A stretch of DNA of 64,000 nt from Candidatus Competibacteraceae bacterium (GTDB taxonomy: Bacteria > Pseudomonadota > Gammaproteobacteria > Competibacterales > Competibacteraceae): contig JADJQQ010000001.1 of the NCBI GenBank assembly GCA_016712625.1, positions 992,001 through 1,056,000 on the forward strand, given 5' to 3'. Of the stretch, positions 27,303 to 36,265 are shown one piece after another (positions within the stretch are counted from its first letter, which is position 1; every line of letters starts with the position of its first letter). The position numbers and the translations under genes were made by a program. A model generated the notes under the pieces. That model saw only the letters and a program-made list of their open reading frames with translations, did not search any database and was not told the DNA's origin.

Positions 27303-27522
27303 CGCGGTTCCTCCTCCCGGTTTGAAGCGGCGAAGGCGAAGACTCGGAACACAAACGCCGAGGGTGTCCGCGCCGAGCGAACAATGCGCCTGGCAGTGAA
27401 TTCCACGACATTATTCGAGTCAAAGCCAGATCGAAACACGTTATGAGCATACTAAAATTATAAGCCAAGCCATAGGCTGCTTAAGTTGAATATGTCTTTT
27501 CGGTGACCAAAGGAAACCTGCA

Positions 27523-29670
27523 ATGTCCGCCAAAACGCAAGAAACCAGGACTGGCATCAGCCTAACGCGCGTGAAGCCCAAGCGTGGCAAGAAGGCGAGG
27601 CTGGCGTCACCCGCCGAGCAGTTTTTGGCTTCGCGCGAAGAGTTGTTGGCCAATGCCTGGATGGACCGGGATCTGAGTTGGCTCGATTTCAACGGGCGGG
27701 TGCTGCATGAGGCGCTGGACGAACGTACCCCGCTGCTGGAACGGCTCAAGTTCCTCGCGATCTTCAGCTCGAACCTCGACGAGTTTTACATGAAGCGGGT
27801 CGGATTGCTGCCTCGCAAACGGCTCGCCCAAATTCGGGAAAAAGTGCTCGAACAGCTCGCGCAACAGGCGCGCTGTTACCAGGACTTGGTGCCCCGACTG
27901 GCCGAGCACGGCATCTTTTTAGCCGAATGGGAGCAGCTGACTGAAGCACAACGCGAAGAAGCCTCGATCTTATTCGATCACAATGTTTCTCCGGCCTTAA
28001 CGCCGCTGGGCATGGATCCGGCGCACCCATTCCCTTTCATGTCAAACCTTTCAACCAACTGGGGCTTCATCCTCCGCAACCCTGAAACCGACGAATACGT
28101 GCCGGTGCGGGTCAAGATCCCCACCGTTTTACCGTCATGGATTTCACTCCAGACGGACGCCGCCGACAACCACTGTTTTCTAGCCTTGGAAGATCTGATC
28201 CGGCACAGCACCGACAAGCTATTTCCGGGGATGGAGCTGGTGAACGCCACCTTGTTCCGCATCCTGCGTAACGCCGAAGTTGAACTCGACGAAGAAGATG
28301 ATGACAGCCTGCGGGAAGTGGTGGCCGAAGCGCTCCAGCAGCGTCGTTTCGAGCCGGTGGTGCGCCTGGATCTGACCCCGGATGCGCATCCGGCCTTGCG
28401 CCAAGGCTTGATGGAGCGCTTCGAGCTGGAAAGCCACGAGGTCTATGAATTGCCCGGCCTGCTCGACCATACCGGTTTATTCCAAATCGCTGGCCTTGAC
28501 ATGCCCGCGTTGCGCGATCCGCCCTGGCAGCCATTGCCGCCAATCCGGCTCCCCAATGAAGATGTCGATATTTTCGCGGCGATTCGAGCCGGCGACCTGC
28601 TGCTGCACCATCCCTACGAATGCTTTGACACCAGCGTCGAAGATTTCATCAGCGACGCCGCCATCGATCCGCAAACGCTGGCGATCAAGATGACCGTTTA
28701 CCGGATCGGTGACGACACCCCTTTCGTGCAATCCTTGATCCGCGCCGCCGAAGCGGGCAAACAGGTGGCCTGCGTCATCGAACTGAAAGCCCGGTTCGAC
28801 GAAGAGCGCAACCTGCGCTGGGCCAAGGCCCTGGAAAAAGTCGGCGCGCATGTCACCTATGGTGTGCTGGGACTGAAGACGCACACCAAGGTGGCGCTGG
28901 TGGTGCGCAAGGAACGTGGCGGGCTGCGGTGCTATGCGCACATCGGCACGGGCAACTACCATGTCAAGACCGCGCGGCTGTACACCGATGTCGGCCTGTT
29001 GACCTGCGAGCCAGCCATCACCGGCGAGGTGGTAAACCTGTTTCACTATCTCACCGGTTTTTCTCGAACCCCGCACTTCAAAAAATTGCTGATCGCTCCG
29101 ATCAACATGCGCCAGCGCTTTTTGGCCTGTATCGAGCGCGAGATCGAAAACCATCGCGCTGGCCGGCCCGCCCGTATCATCGCCAAGATGAATCAGGTCG
29201 AGGATCTCGAAATGGGGCAGGCGCTGGCCGCCGCCTCTCAGGCCGGCGTGCCCATCGACTTGATCGTGCGGGGCTTCTGCTGCTTGATGGCCGGCGTACC
29301 AGGTTGGACTGAAAATGTGCGGGTACGCTCAATTATTGGCCGTTTTCTGGAACACTCGCGGATTTTCTACTTCGCCAACGGCCAGCAAGACCCGCTGGAG
29401 GGTGAGTTCATCATCGGTTCGGCCGATTGGATGCACCGCAATCTTTCCGGTCGGGTGGAGGCCGCCACACCGGTGGAGGATCGAACGGCGCGCGAGCGGC
29501 TGTGGGAGATTCTGGACATCTGCCTGCGCGACGACCGACAGTCCTGGTTGATGCAAGCCGATGGCAGTTACGTTCAAAGCCGACCGGCTGAAGGCGCCGC
29601 GGGGCTGGCCGCGCTAGGGACGCACGCCTGGCTAATGGATTTGACCCGCCACCGGGCCTTGGCGGATTGA
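27523..29670 (+). CDS. ppk1: Polyphosphate kinase 1
   Basis: This 715-residue enzyme reversibly makes polyphosphate from ATP at the membrane. The N-terminal domain has R-D-L-S-W-L-D-F-N and S-S-N-L-D-E-F-Y-M. The autophosphorylated histidine is His454 in L-K-T-H-T-K, and a second conserved region follows as H-I-G-T-G-N-Y. K-A-R-F-D-E-E-R-N-L-R-W and the C-terminal S-A-D-W-M-H-R-N-L complete the family set. AAAGGAAA precedes the ATG by about 6 bases. The first ~35 residues are Lys/Arg-rich and not conserved. I saw no Pho box upstream. Confidence 0.97.
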   Translation: MSAKTQETRTGISLTRVKPKRGKKARLASPAEQFLASREELLANAWMDRDLSWLDFNGRVLHEALDERTPLLERLKFLAIFSSNLDEFYMKRVGLLPRKRLAQIREKVLEQLAQQARCYQDLVPRLAEHGIFLAEWEQLTEAQREEASILFDHNVSPALTPLGMDPAHPFPFMSNLSTNWGFILRNPETDEYVPVRVKIPTVLPSWISLQTDAADNHCFLALEDLIRHSTDKLFPGMELVNATLFRILRNAEVELDEEDDDSLREVVAEALQQRRFEPVVRLDLTPDAHPALRQGLMERFELESHEVYELPGLLDHTGLFQIAGLDMPALRDPPWQPLPPIRLPNEDVDIFAAIRAGDLLLHHPYECFDTSVEDFISDAAIDPQTLAIKMTVYRIGDDTPFVQSLIRAAEAGKQVACVIELKARFDEERNLRWAKALEKVGAHVTYGVLGLKTHTKVALVVRKERGGLRCYAHIGTGNYHVKTARLYTDVGLLTCEPAITGEVVNLFHYLTGFSRTPHFKKLLIAPINMRQRFLACIEREIENHRAGRPARIIAKMNQVEDLEMGQALAAASQAGVPIDLIVRGFCCLMAGVPGWTENVRVRSIIGRFLEHSRIFYFANGQQDPLEGEFIIGSADWMHRNLSGRVEAATPVEDRTARERLWEILDICLRDDRQSWLMQADGSYVQSRPAEGAAGLAALGTHAWLMDLTRHRALAD

Positions 29671-29753
29671 AGCCATTGGCCCGGTCGCTCCCGCCATCAT
29701 CGGCAAACTGGGAACTGTCGCGTAATTTCACTATAGCCTGATCAGGAAAAACC

Positions 29754-30908
29754 ATGTACCGCAATTACTATTCCCCAACCGATTGGGGAAAAATCATGGC
29801 GTTCTCCCAAGACAAGGAGACGCCTTTTTTGGTGGTCTTGCTGGATAGAGTGCGGGAAAAATATGAGGCGTTTCAGGCGCACTTTCCCACCGCTAAAATT
29901 TATTACGCCGTCAAGGCTAATCCTGGCATGGAGTTGCTGGCCGTATTACGCGATGCCGGTTCTTATTTCGACATCGCTTCGACCCATGAACTGGACCGGA
30001 TGCTCGAGCTGAACGTCACACCGGATCGGCTCAGTTACGGCAACACCATCAAAAAAGCCAAACATATCCGCGAAGCCTACGAAAAAGGCGTGCGGCTGTT
30101 CACCAGCGACTGTGAGGCCGATATCCGCAATTTGGCCAAGGAAGCGCCGGGATCGCGGGTGTTCTTCCGGCTGTTGATGGATGCGGTGACTTCGGACTCA
30201 GACTGGCCGCTGTCACGTAAATTTGGCTGTCAACCGCGCATGGCCATCGACTTGGTGACATTGGCCGCCCATTTGGGCTTGGAACCTTATGGCATCTCTT
30301 TCCACGTCGGCTCACAGCAGCGCGAAATCTCCGCCTGGGACGCGGCCATCGCCCAGGCCCATTCCTTGTTCGAATGGCTGGAAAAGGATCGTATCCAGCT
30401 GCAAGCGATGAATATGGGTGGCGGCTTTCCGGCCGATTACCTGGTCAAATCCAATCCGCTGTCAATCTATGCGGAAGAAATCAATTTCTATGTCAAAGCT
30501 TATTTTGGGAATTCAGCGCCGGCCATCTATCTCGAGCCGGGGCGCGGTCTGGTGGGCGACGCCGGGGTGCTGGTCAGTGAAGTCGTGTTAATTTCCAAGA
30601 AATCGAAAACCGATTTGAAGCGTTGGGTGTATACCGATGTCGGCATTTTCAACGGCTTGATGGAAACCATCGACGAATCCATCAAGTATCCGATTTATAC
30701 CGAGAAAACCGGCGAGGAAGGCGACGTGGTGCTGGCCGGCCCAACCTGTGACAGCCTGGATATCATTTACGAGCATTTTCAATACCAATTGCCGTTGTCG
30801 CTGGAAAGCGGCGACCGACTGTACTGGCTGTCCACCGGCGCTTATACCACGTCTTACAGCTCGATCGAATTCAACGGCTTTCCTCCGCTGCAAACCTATT
30901 TTCTGTAG
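29754..30908 (+). CDS. Type III PLP-dependent ornithine (or lysine/ornithine) decarboxylase
   Basis: This 384-residue alanine-racemase-fold enzyme carries PLP on Lys54 (Y-Y-A-V-K-A-N). It has H-V-G-S-Q near residue 184, M-G-G-G-F-P near 222, E-P-G-R-G near 262 and the catalytic Cys332 in G-P-T-C-D-S. These fit eukaryotic-type ornithine decarboxylases, which make putrescine; lysine activity is also known in the group. AGGAAAA lies 5 bases before the ATG. It follows ppk1 by 83 bases. A carboxynorspermidine dehydrogenase/decarboxylase pair 7 kb away would use its product or a relative of it. Confidence 0.92.
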   Translation: MYRNYYSPTDWGKIMAFSQDKETPFLVVLLDRVREKYEAFQAHFPTAKIYYAVKANPGMELLAVLRDAGSYFDIASTHELDRMLELNVTPDRLSYGNTIKKAKHIREAYEKGVRLFTSDCEADIRNLAKEAPGSRVFFRLLMDAVTSDSDWPLSRKFGCQPRMAIDLVTLAAHLGLEPYGISFHVGSQQREISAWDAAIAQAHSLFEWLEKDRIQLQAMNMGGGFPADYLVKSNPLSIYAEEINFYVKAYFGNSAPAIYLEPGRGLVGDAGVLVSEVVLISKKSKTDLKRWVYTDVGIFNGLMETIDESIKYPIYTEKTGEEGDVVLAGPTCDSLDIIYEHFQYQLPLSLESGDRLYWLSTGAYTTSYSSIEFNGFPPLQTYFL

Positions 30909-30926
30909 AACTCACCAGCGCGGGTG

Positions 30927-31460
30927 TCAGTGCGCGTCGCGCTTTTGCCAAAGCCGGTAGATGGTATGGCTGTTGACGAACAGGAAGGAGGTCTCGATCA
31001 TCGCGCCGCCGATGGAGCCAACGGCGTAATTGTGAATCATCCAAGAAACGGTGCCGAGCAAGATCACGATCCGCATCCGAATCCCCTGCTCGCGGTATAA
31101 AGCCCATGTTCCCAACGTCGTGCCGATGACCGTCAACCATTGGATCGGGTGCGTGATATGGGGAACGCCGATCAACCAAACAATGCCCAGAAAGAAAATC
31201 ATCACGGCGTTATGGCGGGTGCGGCTGGAAACGAAGGAACGTACTCCGCTCAACCAGGCGGCATAAGCCGCCGTGGCGCCGCCTAGCAAAAAAAAATGGA
31301 GACCGATCAAGGCGCTGAACAACGTGAGAAAAATACGCAGCCGTTGATCGTCGTGCTGAATAAAAGTCAAAATCCCCATTAAAAAAGCGATCAAGCCAAT
31401 CAACTGGGCCAGCGGATGGGCCGCGAACAGCGCCGCTAAAGCGTCCCAATGCGCAGTCAT
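30927..31460 (-). CDS. YgjV family inner membrane protein
   Basis: This 177-residue protein is mostly hydrophobic with about six predicted membrane helices. Segments such as L-I-G-L-I-A-F-L-M-G-I-L, S-G-V-R-S-F-V-S and S-W-M-I-H-N-Y-A-V-G-S-I-G-G match the YgjV family, which has no established function. Its start overlaps the stop of the TetR-type regulator (ATGA), so it is expressed from the regulator's promoter. Its 3' end is only 18 bases from the ornithine decarboxylase stop. Confidence 0.88.
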   Translation of the reverse strand: MTAHWDALAALFAAHPLAQLIGLIAFLMGILTFIQHDDQRLRIFLTLFSALIGLHFFLLGGATAAYAAWLSGVRSFVSSRTRHNAVMIFFLGIVWLIGVPHITHPIQWLTVIGTTLGTWALYREQGIRMRIVILLGTVSWMIHNYAVGSIGGAMIETSFLFVNSHTIYRLWQKRDAH

Positions 31461-32146
31461 GATACGCGGTCACCTTGAGCGGGATCGCCCGCCAGGCCAT
31501 CTAACCCCGCCAGGACAAAGCGCGCCAGATCGTCGGCAAGACTGACCGGGTTCGCCGCGCCGGAGTCAGGAAACAACCGATCAATCACCGCCTTGGGCGC
31601 TAACAGCAAGACAAAACCGGGCAACACCGAAAACAACACACCGCGCTGCACCAAGGAATGATCAGGCGGTTGGCGCACGATTTTCTGGATCAGCTCGCGC
31701 ATCACCTGCGATTTGGGTAGGGTCGCCCGCTCCACGAGCGCCGGCAGCAAAGGGGAAGGCATCATGATCTCGCGCAGGATCACCTTCAATCCCCAAGCGG
31801 GACGAGCGGACATGTCCAGTAAATGGGTGAGCACGGTTCGTAATTGGGCGCGCGGGTCATCTCCCACACGAGCCAGCTTTTCGAGGTCTTCCAGGCTAAA
31901 AATCTGGCGGTGGGCCTCGACCAGCACGGTTTCGTACAGACCCTCCTTGCCGCCGAAGTGATAATTGACCGACGCCATGTTGACCTTGGCGCTGGCGCAG
32001 ATTTCCTTGCTGGTCACCCGCGCATAACCCTTTTCCGCATAAAGTCGGCCCGCGGTTTCCAGAATATGTTGGCGGGTGGCGTCGCCATCCTGGCGCGGCA
32101 TACGCTCCCGCGCGGCCCGCCGGGTCTTTGAGATCTCAGATATCAT
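31457..32146 (-). CDS. TetR-family regulator, CecR (YbiH)-like
   Basis: This 229-residue repressor has a TetR helix-turn-helix in residues ~25-75 (T-R-Q-H-I-L-E-T-A, G-Y-A-R-V-T-S-K-E-I, V-N-M-A-S-V-N-Y-H-F-G-G-K) and a CecR/DUF1956-like ligand domain after it. It diverges from an exporter operon of the YbhGFSR type, as CecR is linked to ybhGFSR in enterobacteria. A palindromic operator lies 32 bases upstream of its start. It probably represses both the exporter and itself, and is released by a toxic ligand. A downstream ATG (residue 16) is an alternative start. Confidence 0.9.
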   Translation of the reverse strand: MISEISKTRRAARERMPRQDGDATRQHILETAGRLYAEKGYARVTSKEICASAKVNMASVNYHFGGKEGLYETVLVEAHRQIFSLEDLEKLARVGDDPRAQLRTVLTHLLDMSARPAWGLKVILREIMMPSPLLPALVERATLPKSQVMRELIQKIVRQPPDHSLVQRGVLFSVLPGFVLLLAPKAVIDRLFPDSGAANPVSLADDLARFVLAGLDGLAGDPAQGDRVS

Positions 32147-32154
32147 AATAAAAC

Positions 32155-32183
32155 AGCGTACTAAAAAGGCCTGATAGTTTCAA
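32155..32183 (-). promoter_or_regulatory. Possible promoter of the CecR-like regulator
   Basis: On the minus strand TTGAAA (32178-32183) is followed after 17 bases by TACGCT (32155-32160). The -10 is weak (three of six bases). Transcription would start within a few bases of the ATG at 32146. The -35 overlaps the palindrome at 32179-32200. Confidence 0.45.
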
Positions 32184-32213
32184 TTTAAATTTGAATTGAA
32201 ATTCATATTTGAA
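32179..32213. promoter_or_regulatory. Palindromic operator between regulator and exporter operon
   Basis: 32179-32200 is a 22-bp inverted repeat with arms TTCAATT / AATTGAA and a central AAATTT, matching at 20 of 22 positions. A second, shorter site (TTCA...TGAA, 32202-32213) follows at once. Both overlap the -35 elements and spacer of the two promoters, as expected for a TetR-family repressor. Confidence 0.75.
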
Positions 32214-32224
32214 TTTTATATACT
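32196..32224 (+). promoter_or_regulatory. Promoter of the YbhGFSR-type operon
   Basis: TTGAAA (32196-32201) is separated by exactly 17 bases from TATACT (32219-32224). The expected transcription start is at or within a base or two of the ATG at 32231, and no ribosome site precedes that ATG. Confidence 0.7.
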
Positions 32225-32230
32225 CGATGC

Positions 32231-33265
32231 ATGCGCAAGAAACTCGTTGCCTTGGCGGTTTTATTGCTGCTCGCGGTCGCGGGGGGGATTGCCGCCTGGC
32301 GCTACGCTCATCCGCCGTCGGTCGCGCGCGATACCTTGGTGCTCTATGGCAACGTCGATATCCGCCAAGTCTCGCTGGCCTTTAACGGCAGCGACCGCAT
32401 CATCGAACTAAACGCGCAGGAAGGCGATCGCGTTCAGGCCGGTCAGGTCTTGGGCCGACTTGACAGCCGCGCCCTCGAACTGCGCGCCGCTCAGACCAAG
32501 GCCAAAATCGAAGCCCAGCAGCAGGTGCTGGCGCTGCTGGAAGCTGGCAGCCGAACCGAAGACATCGAACGCGCCGAAGCGGCCGTCGTTTCCGCCCAAG
32601 CGGAAACCGAACTGGCGCGCAAGCAGTTCGAACGCTTGCAAGCGATCCGCCAGACCGCCGCGCCGATCAGCCAACAGGATCTGGACACCGCGCAAACTCG
32701 TCAGAAAGTGGCGCAAGCGCAGTTGGAAAGCGCCCGCAAAACCCGACAATTACTGATCGCCGGGCCACGCAAGGAAGAAATCGCGCAAGCGCGAGCGCAA
32801 CTGGCGGGCGCGCGAGCCGAACTGGCATCGACCGACTACCAGATCCAGGAAACTACCCTCAAAGCGCCCATCGATGCGGTGGTGCGCGCCCGTCTGTTGG
32901 AACCCGGCGACATGGCTTCGCCGCAACGACCCGCGTTCACGCTCGCCATCACCGTTCCGAAGTGGGTGCGAGCCTATGTCACCGAACCCGATTTGGGGCG
33001 TATTCATCCGGGCATGGCCGCTAGAGTGACGACTGACAGTCAGCCTGATGAAGCGCTACCGGGTCGCGTCGGCTACATCTCCTCGGTGGCTGAATTCACC
33101 CCCAAGACGGTGCAAACCGAGGAATTGCGCACCAGCCTGGTCTACGAAGTGCGCATTCAGGTCGAGGATGCGGCGGATCGCTTGCGGCTGGGGATGCCAG
33201 CGACGGTACGCCTGCCGCTGGCGCAAGAATCCGCCGCGACTCACGCAACGGCCACCGCGCCTTGA
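32231..33265 (+). CDS. HlyD-family membrane fusion protein, YbhG-like
   Basis: This 344-residue periplasmic adaptor has an N-terminal membrane anchor (residues ~5-25). L-Y-G-N-V-D-I-R-Q-V-S-L-A-F and E-G-D-R-V-Q-A-G-Q-V-L-G form the first lipoyl half. A long Q/A/E-rich coiled-coil hairpin follows (~80-195), then the second lipoyl half and a beta-barrel ending near G-M-P-A-T-V-R-L-P. The Y-G-N-V-D-I-R motif is characteristic of YbhG. It bridges the ABC exporter to an outer-membrane channel such as TolC, which is not encoded here. The ABC gene overlaps its stop (TGATG). Confidence 0.93.
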   Translation: MRKKLVALAVLLLLAVAGGIAAWRYAHPPSVARDTLVLYGNVDIRQVSLAFNGSDRIIELNAQEGDRVQAGQVLGRLDSRALELRAAQTKAKIEAQQQVLALLEAGSRTEDIERAEAAVVSAQAETELARKQFERLQAIRQTAAPISQQDLDTAQTRQKVAQAQLESARKTRQLLIAGPRKEEIAQARAQLAGARAELASTDYQIQETTLKAPIDAVVRARLLEPGDMASPQRPAFTLAITVPKWVRAYVTEPDLGRIHPGMAARVTTDSQPDEALPGRVGYISSVAEFTPKTVQTEELRTSLVYEVRIQVEDAADRLRLGMPATVRLPLAQESAATHATATAP

Positions 33266-35100
33266 TGGCTGATTCCACGCTGGCGCTGGAAAGTCGCGCC
33301 CTGCATAAACGGTTCGCGGTCAAGGCATCGCGGCAGATCACCCAAGCGTTGGATGGGGTGACGCTGCAAATTCCGTCCGGGTCGCTGGCGGCGCTGGTCG
33401 GGCCGGATGGAGCCGGTAAAACCACCCTGCTCCGCTTGACCGCCGGACTACTGCGCGCCGATGCGGGCGAATTGCGGGTACTGGGGATCGATGCGCGGGC
33501 CGAGCCGCAAGCCATCCAAAACCGGATCAGCTACATGCCACAGCGCTTCGGCCTGTATGAAGATTTAAGCGTGCTGGAGAATCTTGATCTCTATGCCGAC
33601 TTGCACGGCGTGCCGAAAGCGGCGCGACGGGAACGCTACCCGCGCTTGCTGGAGATGACGGATCTCGGCTCATGCACGGCTCGTCCGGCGGGCAAACTGT
33701 CGGGTGGCATGAAACAGAAGCTGGGGCTGGCCTGCACGCTAGTGCGCTCGCCCGAGTTACTCTTGTTAGACGAACCGACCGTGGGGGTTGATCCGCTGTC
33801 ACGGCGCGAACTATGGCAAATCGTTCGGCAACTGGTCAGCGACGAAAAGTTGAGCGTGATTATCAGCACGGCCTATTTGGACGAAGCCGACCGCTGCGGG
33901 CAGGTGTTCGTGCTGCACGAAGGCCGGTTGCTGGCGCAAGGAGCGCCGGAGACGATTCGCGCCCACGCCCAAGGGCACACTTTCCTGGTAACGCCTCCCA
34001 CCCATTGGCCCACCCGCCGCCTGCAAGCCGCTTTGCTCGACCAGCCCGCTTGCATCATCGACGCCGTGCCGCAAGGTGGCGACGTGCGCTTCATCCAGCG
34101 CTCCGCGCGGAACGACACGGCGCTGGTCGACCTGCTGCACGGCCAGCCGCTCCAGCCGATTCCCGCGCGGCTGGAAGACGGCTTTATGGTCTTGTTACGC
34201 CAGCAGCGCGCGCGGGATGACAGCGGCAACACGGACGACCCGCCGCTTGATCAGCCCGTCGCACAACCACTCACTCCGGCGGTGATTGCATCGGGTCAGG
34301 CCACACCTCAAACCGATGCCGAAAGGGTGATTGAAGTGCGCGATCTAGTGCGTCAGTTCGGCGATTTCACCGCCGTCGCCAGCACCAGCTTTTCGGTGCG
34401 ACGGGGCGAGATCTTCGGCTTGCTTGGCCCCAACGGCGCGGGCAAGACTACCACCTTTCGCATGTTATGCGGCTTACTGCCCGCCACCAGCGGCTTTCTG
34501 CAAGTGGCGGGCGTCAATTTGCGCCACGCTCGCGCCGAAGCGCGGCGGCAGATCGGCTACGTCTCGCAAAAATTCGCGCTCTACGGCAATTTGACGGTGC
34601 GGGAAAATCTGGAGTTTTTTGGCGGCGCTTACGGCTTGCGCGGTCAGCGGTTGCGGGAGCGGCTGCTTGAGGTACAACGCCAATTCCATTTGACGGGCCA
34701 GGACAACATTCCCAGCGGCCAGTTGCCGGGCGGTTTCAAGCAGCGGTTGGCGATGGCGGCGGCATTGCTCCATCAACCGGAAATTCTGTTTCTAGACGAA
34801 CCGACCAGCGGGGCCGATCCGCTGGCGCGACGCGAGTTCTGGCGGCGCATCACCGCGTTGGCGGCCAGCGGCACCACCATCGTCATCACCACGCATTTCA
34901 TGGAAGAAGCGGAATACTGTGACCGGATCGTGATTCAGGATGCCGGTAAAGTGCTGGCGCTGGGTACGCCCCAACAGGTGCGCGCTCAGGCGGGCGATTC
35001 GCCACAACGGCGGCTGGACATGGAGCAAGCCTTTATCGGCATCGTCGAGCAAGCGCGCGGCCGCCATCAGCCAACTTCGCAACGGGAAGTAATCGCATGA
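33265..35100 (+). CDS. ABC exporter ATPase with two nucleotide-binding domains, YbhF-like
   Basis: This 611-residue protein contains two ABC ATPase domains in one chain. The first has G-P-D-G-A-G-K-T-T, signature L-S-G-G-M-K-Q and L-L-L-L-D-E-P. The second has G-P-N-G-A-G-K-T-T, a degenerate signature L-P-G-G-F-K-Q and I-L-F-L-D-E-P. A linker of about 45 residues rich in Pro, Asp and Gln joins them (near residues 315-360). ATG at 33265 overlaps the last base of the YbhG stop; a TTG one codon earlier is less likely. It powers efflux through the two permeases that follow. Confidence 0.95.
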   Translation: MADSTLALESRALHKRFAVKASRQITQALDGVTLQIPSGSLAALVGPDGAGKTTLLRLTAGLLRADAGELRVLGIDARAEPQAIQNRISYMPQRFGLYEDLSVLENLDLYADLHGVPKAARRERYPRLLEMTDLGSCTARPAGKLSGGMKQKLGLACTLVRSPELLLLDEPTVGVDPLSRRELWQIVRQLVSDEKLSVIISTAYLDEADRCGQVFVLHEGRLLAQGAPETIRAHAQGHTFLVTPPTHWPTRRLQAALLDQPACIIDAVPQGGDVRFIQRSARNDTALVDLLHGQPLQPIPARLEDGFMVLLRQQRARDDSGNTDDPPLDQPVAQPLTPAVIASGQATPQTDAERVIEVRDLVRQFGDFTAVASTSFSVRRGEIFGLLGPNGAGKTTTFRMLCGLLPATSGFLQVAGVNLRHARAEARRQIGYVSQKFALYGNLTVRENLEFFGGAYGLRGQRLRERLLEVQRQFHLTGQDNIPSGQLPGGFKQRLAMAAALLHQPEILFLDEPTSGADPLARREFWRRITALAASGTTIVITTHFMEEAEYCDRIVIQDAGKVLALGTPQQVRAQAGDSPQRRLDMEQAFIGIVEQARGRHQPTSQREVIA

Positions 35101-36251
35101 ACACACAGCCGACCGCCGAGGCGCGCGGCGCGGGGTTCTGGTTGCGCCTCATCGCGCTGACTCGCAAGGAAGTCCGCCAGTTGCTGCGCGACAAGAGCAA
35201 TCTGGCCATCGGGGTGGTGTTGCCGATGATTTTGATTCTGCTGTTTGGCTACGGTCTATCGATGGATGTGCGCCACGCCCCGGTGGCGGTGGTGCTGGAA
35301 GACCCCTCCCCCAGCGCCGCCGACATCGTGACGGGCCTGCAACTGTCGCCCTACCTCGCGCCGGTGCTGCTCGGCTCAATGCCTGATGCGGAACGGTTGA
35401 TGCGCGAACGCCGGGTCGATGGCATCGTGCGGGTGCCGGGCGACTTTTCGCGGCGGCTGGCCGAGGATAAGGCCCGCTTGCAACTGATCGTGCACGGCTC
35501 GGAAGCGGCTCGCGCCCGCCTCATTCAAGCCTATGCCAGTGGGGCGATCTTGCAATGGGCGCAGCGCCAAGCTGATCGCATCGGTCAAGCCGACGCCGCC
35601 GGTGGGCCGGTGCTGGTGGAACAACGGCTCTGGTTCAATGCCGCCAACACCAGCACCTGGTATCTGGTGCCGGGTTTGATCGTGCTGATCATGACCTTGA
35701 TCGGCGCTTTCCTCACGGCGCTGGTCATGGCGCGGGAATGGGAGCGCGGCACGCTCGAAGCGTTGTTCGTCACCCCGGTGCGGCCCACCGAAATGCTCCT
35801 CGCCAAGATCATTCCCTATTTCATGGTCGGCATGATCGGGCTGGCGCTGTGCTTGCTGGCCGCGCGTTTTCTATTCGAGATTCCGATTCAGGGTTCTCTG
35901 CCGCTGCTGTTACTGAGTTCGGTGCTGTATATGCTGGTTTCGCTCGGTATCGGGTTGGTAATTTCCTCGGCGACCAAGAATCAGTTTCTCGCCAGCCAGA
36001 TCGCCTTGCTCAGCACCTTTCTACCATCGTTGATGCTGTCGGGATTCCTGTACGACTTGCGCAACGTGCCCACCGTGATCAACATGATCGGCCACATCCT
36101 GCCGGCGACCTACTACATGGAACTGCTGCGCACGTTGTTTCTGGCCGGGAATGTGTGGCCACTGATCGCGCGGGATTGTGCGATTCTGGCGGGCTACGCG
36201 GTACTGCTGCTGGGGCTGGCGCGCTTTGTCACCCGCAAGCGGCTGGACTGA
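35097..36251 (+). CDS. ABC exporter permease, YbhS-like
   Basis: This 384-residue ABC-2 permease has an N-terminal cytoplasmic stretch, one helix (G-V-V-L-P-M-I-L-I-L-L-F-G-Y-G), a large periplasmic domain, then five C-terminal helices. E-W-E-R-G-T-L-E-A-L-F-V-T-P between helices is the ABC-2 signature seen in YbhS/YhhJ proteins. The start overlaps the ATPase stop (ATGA). It pairs with the following permease to form the membrane channel of the exporter. Confidence 0.94.
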   Translation: MNTQPTAEARGAGFWLRLIALTRKEVRQLLRDKSNLAIGVVLPMILILLFGYGLSMDVRHAPVAVVLEDPSPSAADIVTGLQLSPYLAPVLLGSMPDAERLMRERRVDGIVRVPGDFSRRLAEDKARLQLIVHGSEAARARLIQAYASGAILQWAQRQADRIGQADAAGGPVLVEQRLWFNAANTSTWYLVPGLIVLIMTLIGAFLTALVMAREWERGTLEALFVTPVRPTEMLLAKIIPYFMVGMIGLALCLLAARFLFEIPIQGSLPLLLLSSVLYMLVSLGIGLVISSATKNQFLASQIALLSTFLPSLMLSGFLYDLRNVPTVINMIGHILPATYYMELLRTLFLAGNVWPLIARDCAILAGYAVLLLGLARFVTRKRLD

Positions 36252-36265
36252 AGCGGAAATGCCCC

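Noticed and set aside
35738..36265. N-terminal extension of the YbhR-like permease frame
   Set aside because: This part lies inside the YbhS-like gene in another frame and does not resemble a permease; the supported start is ATG at 36266.
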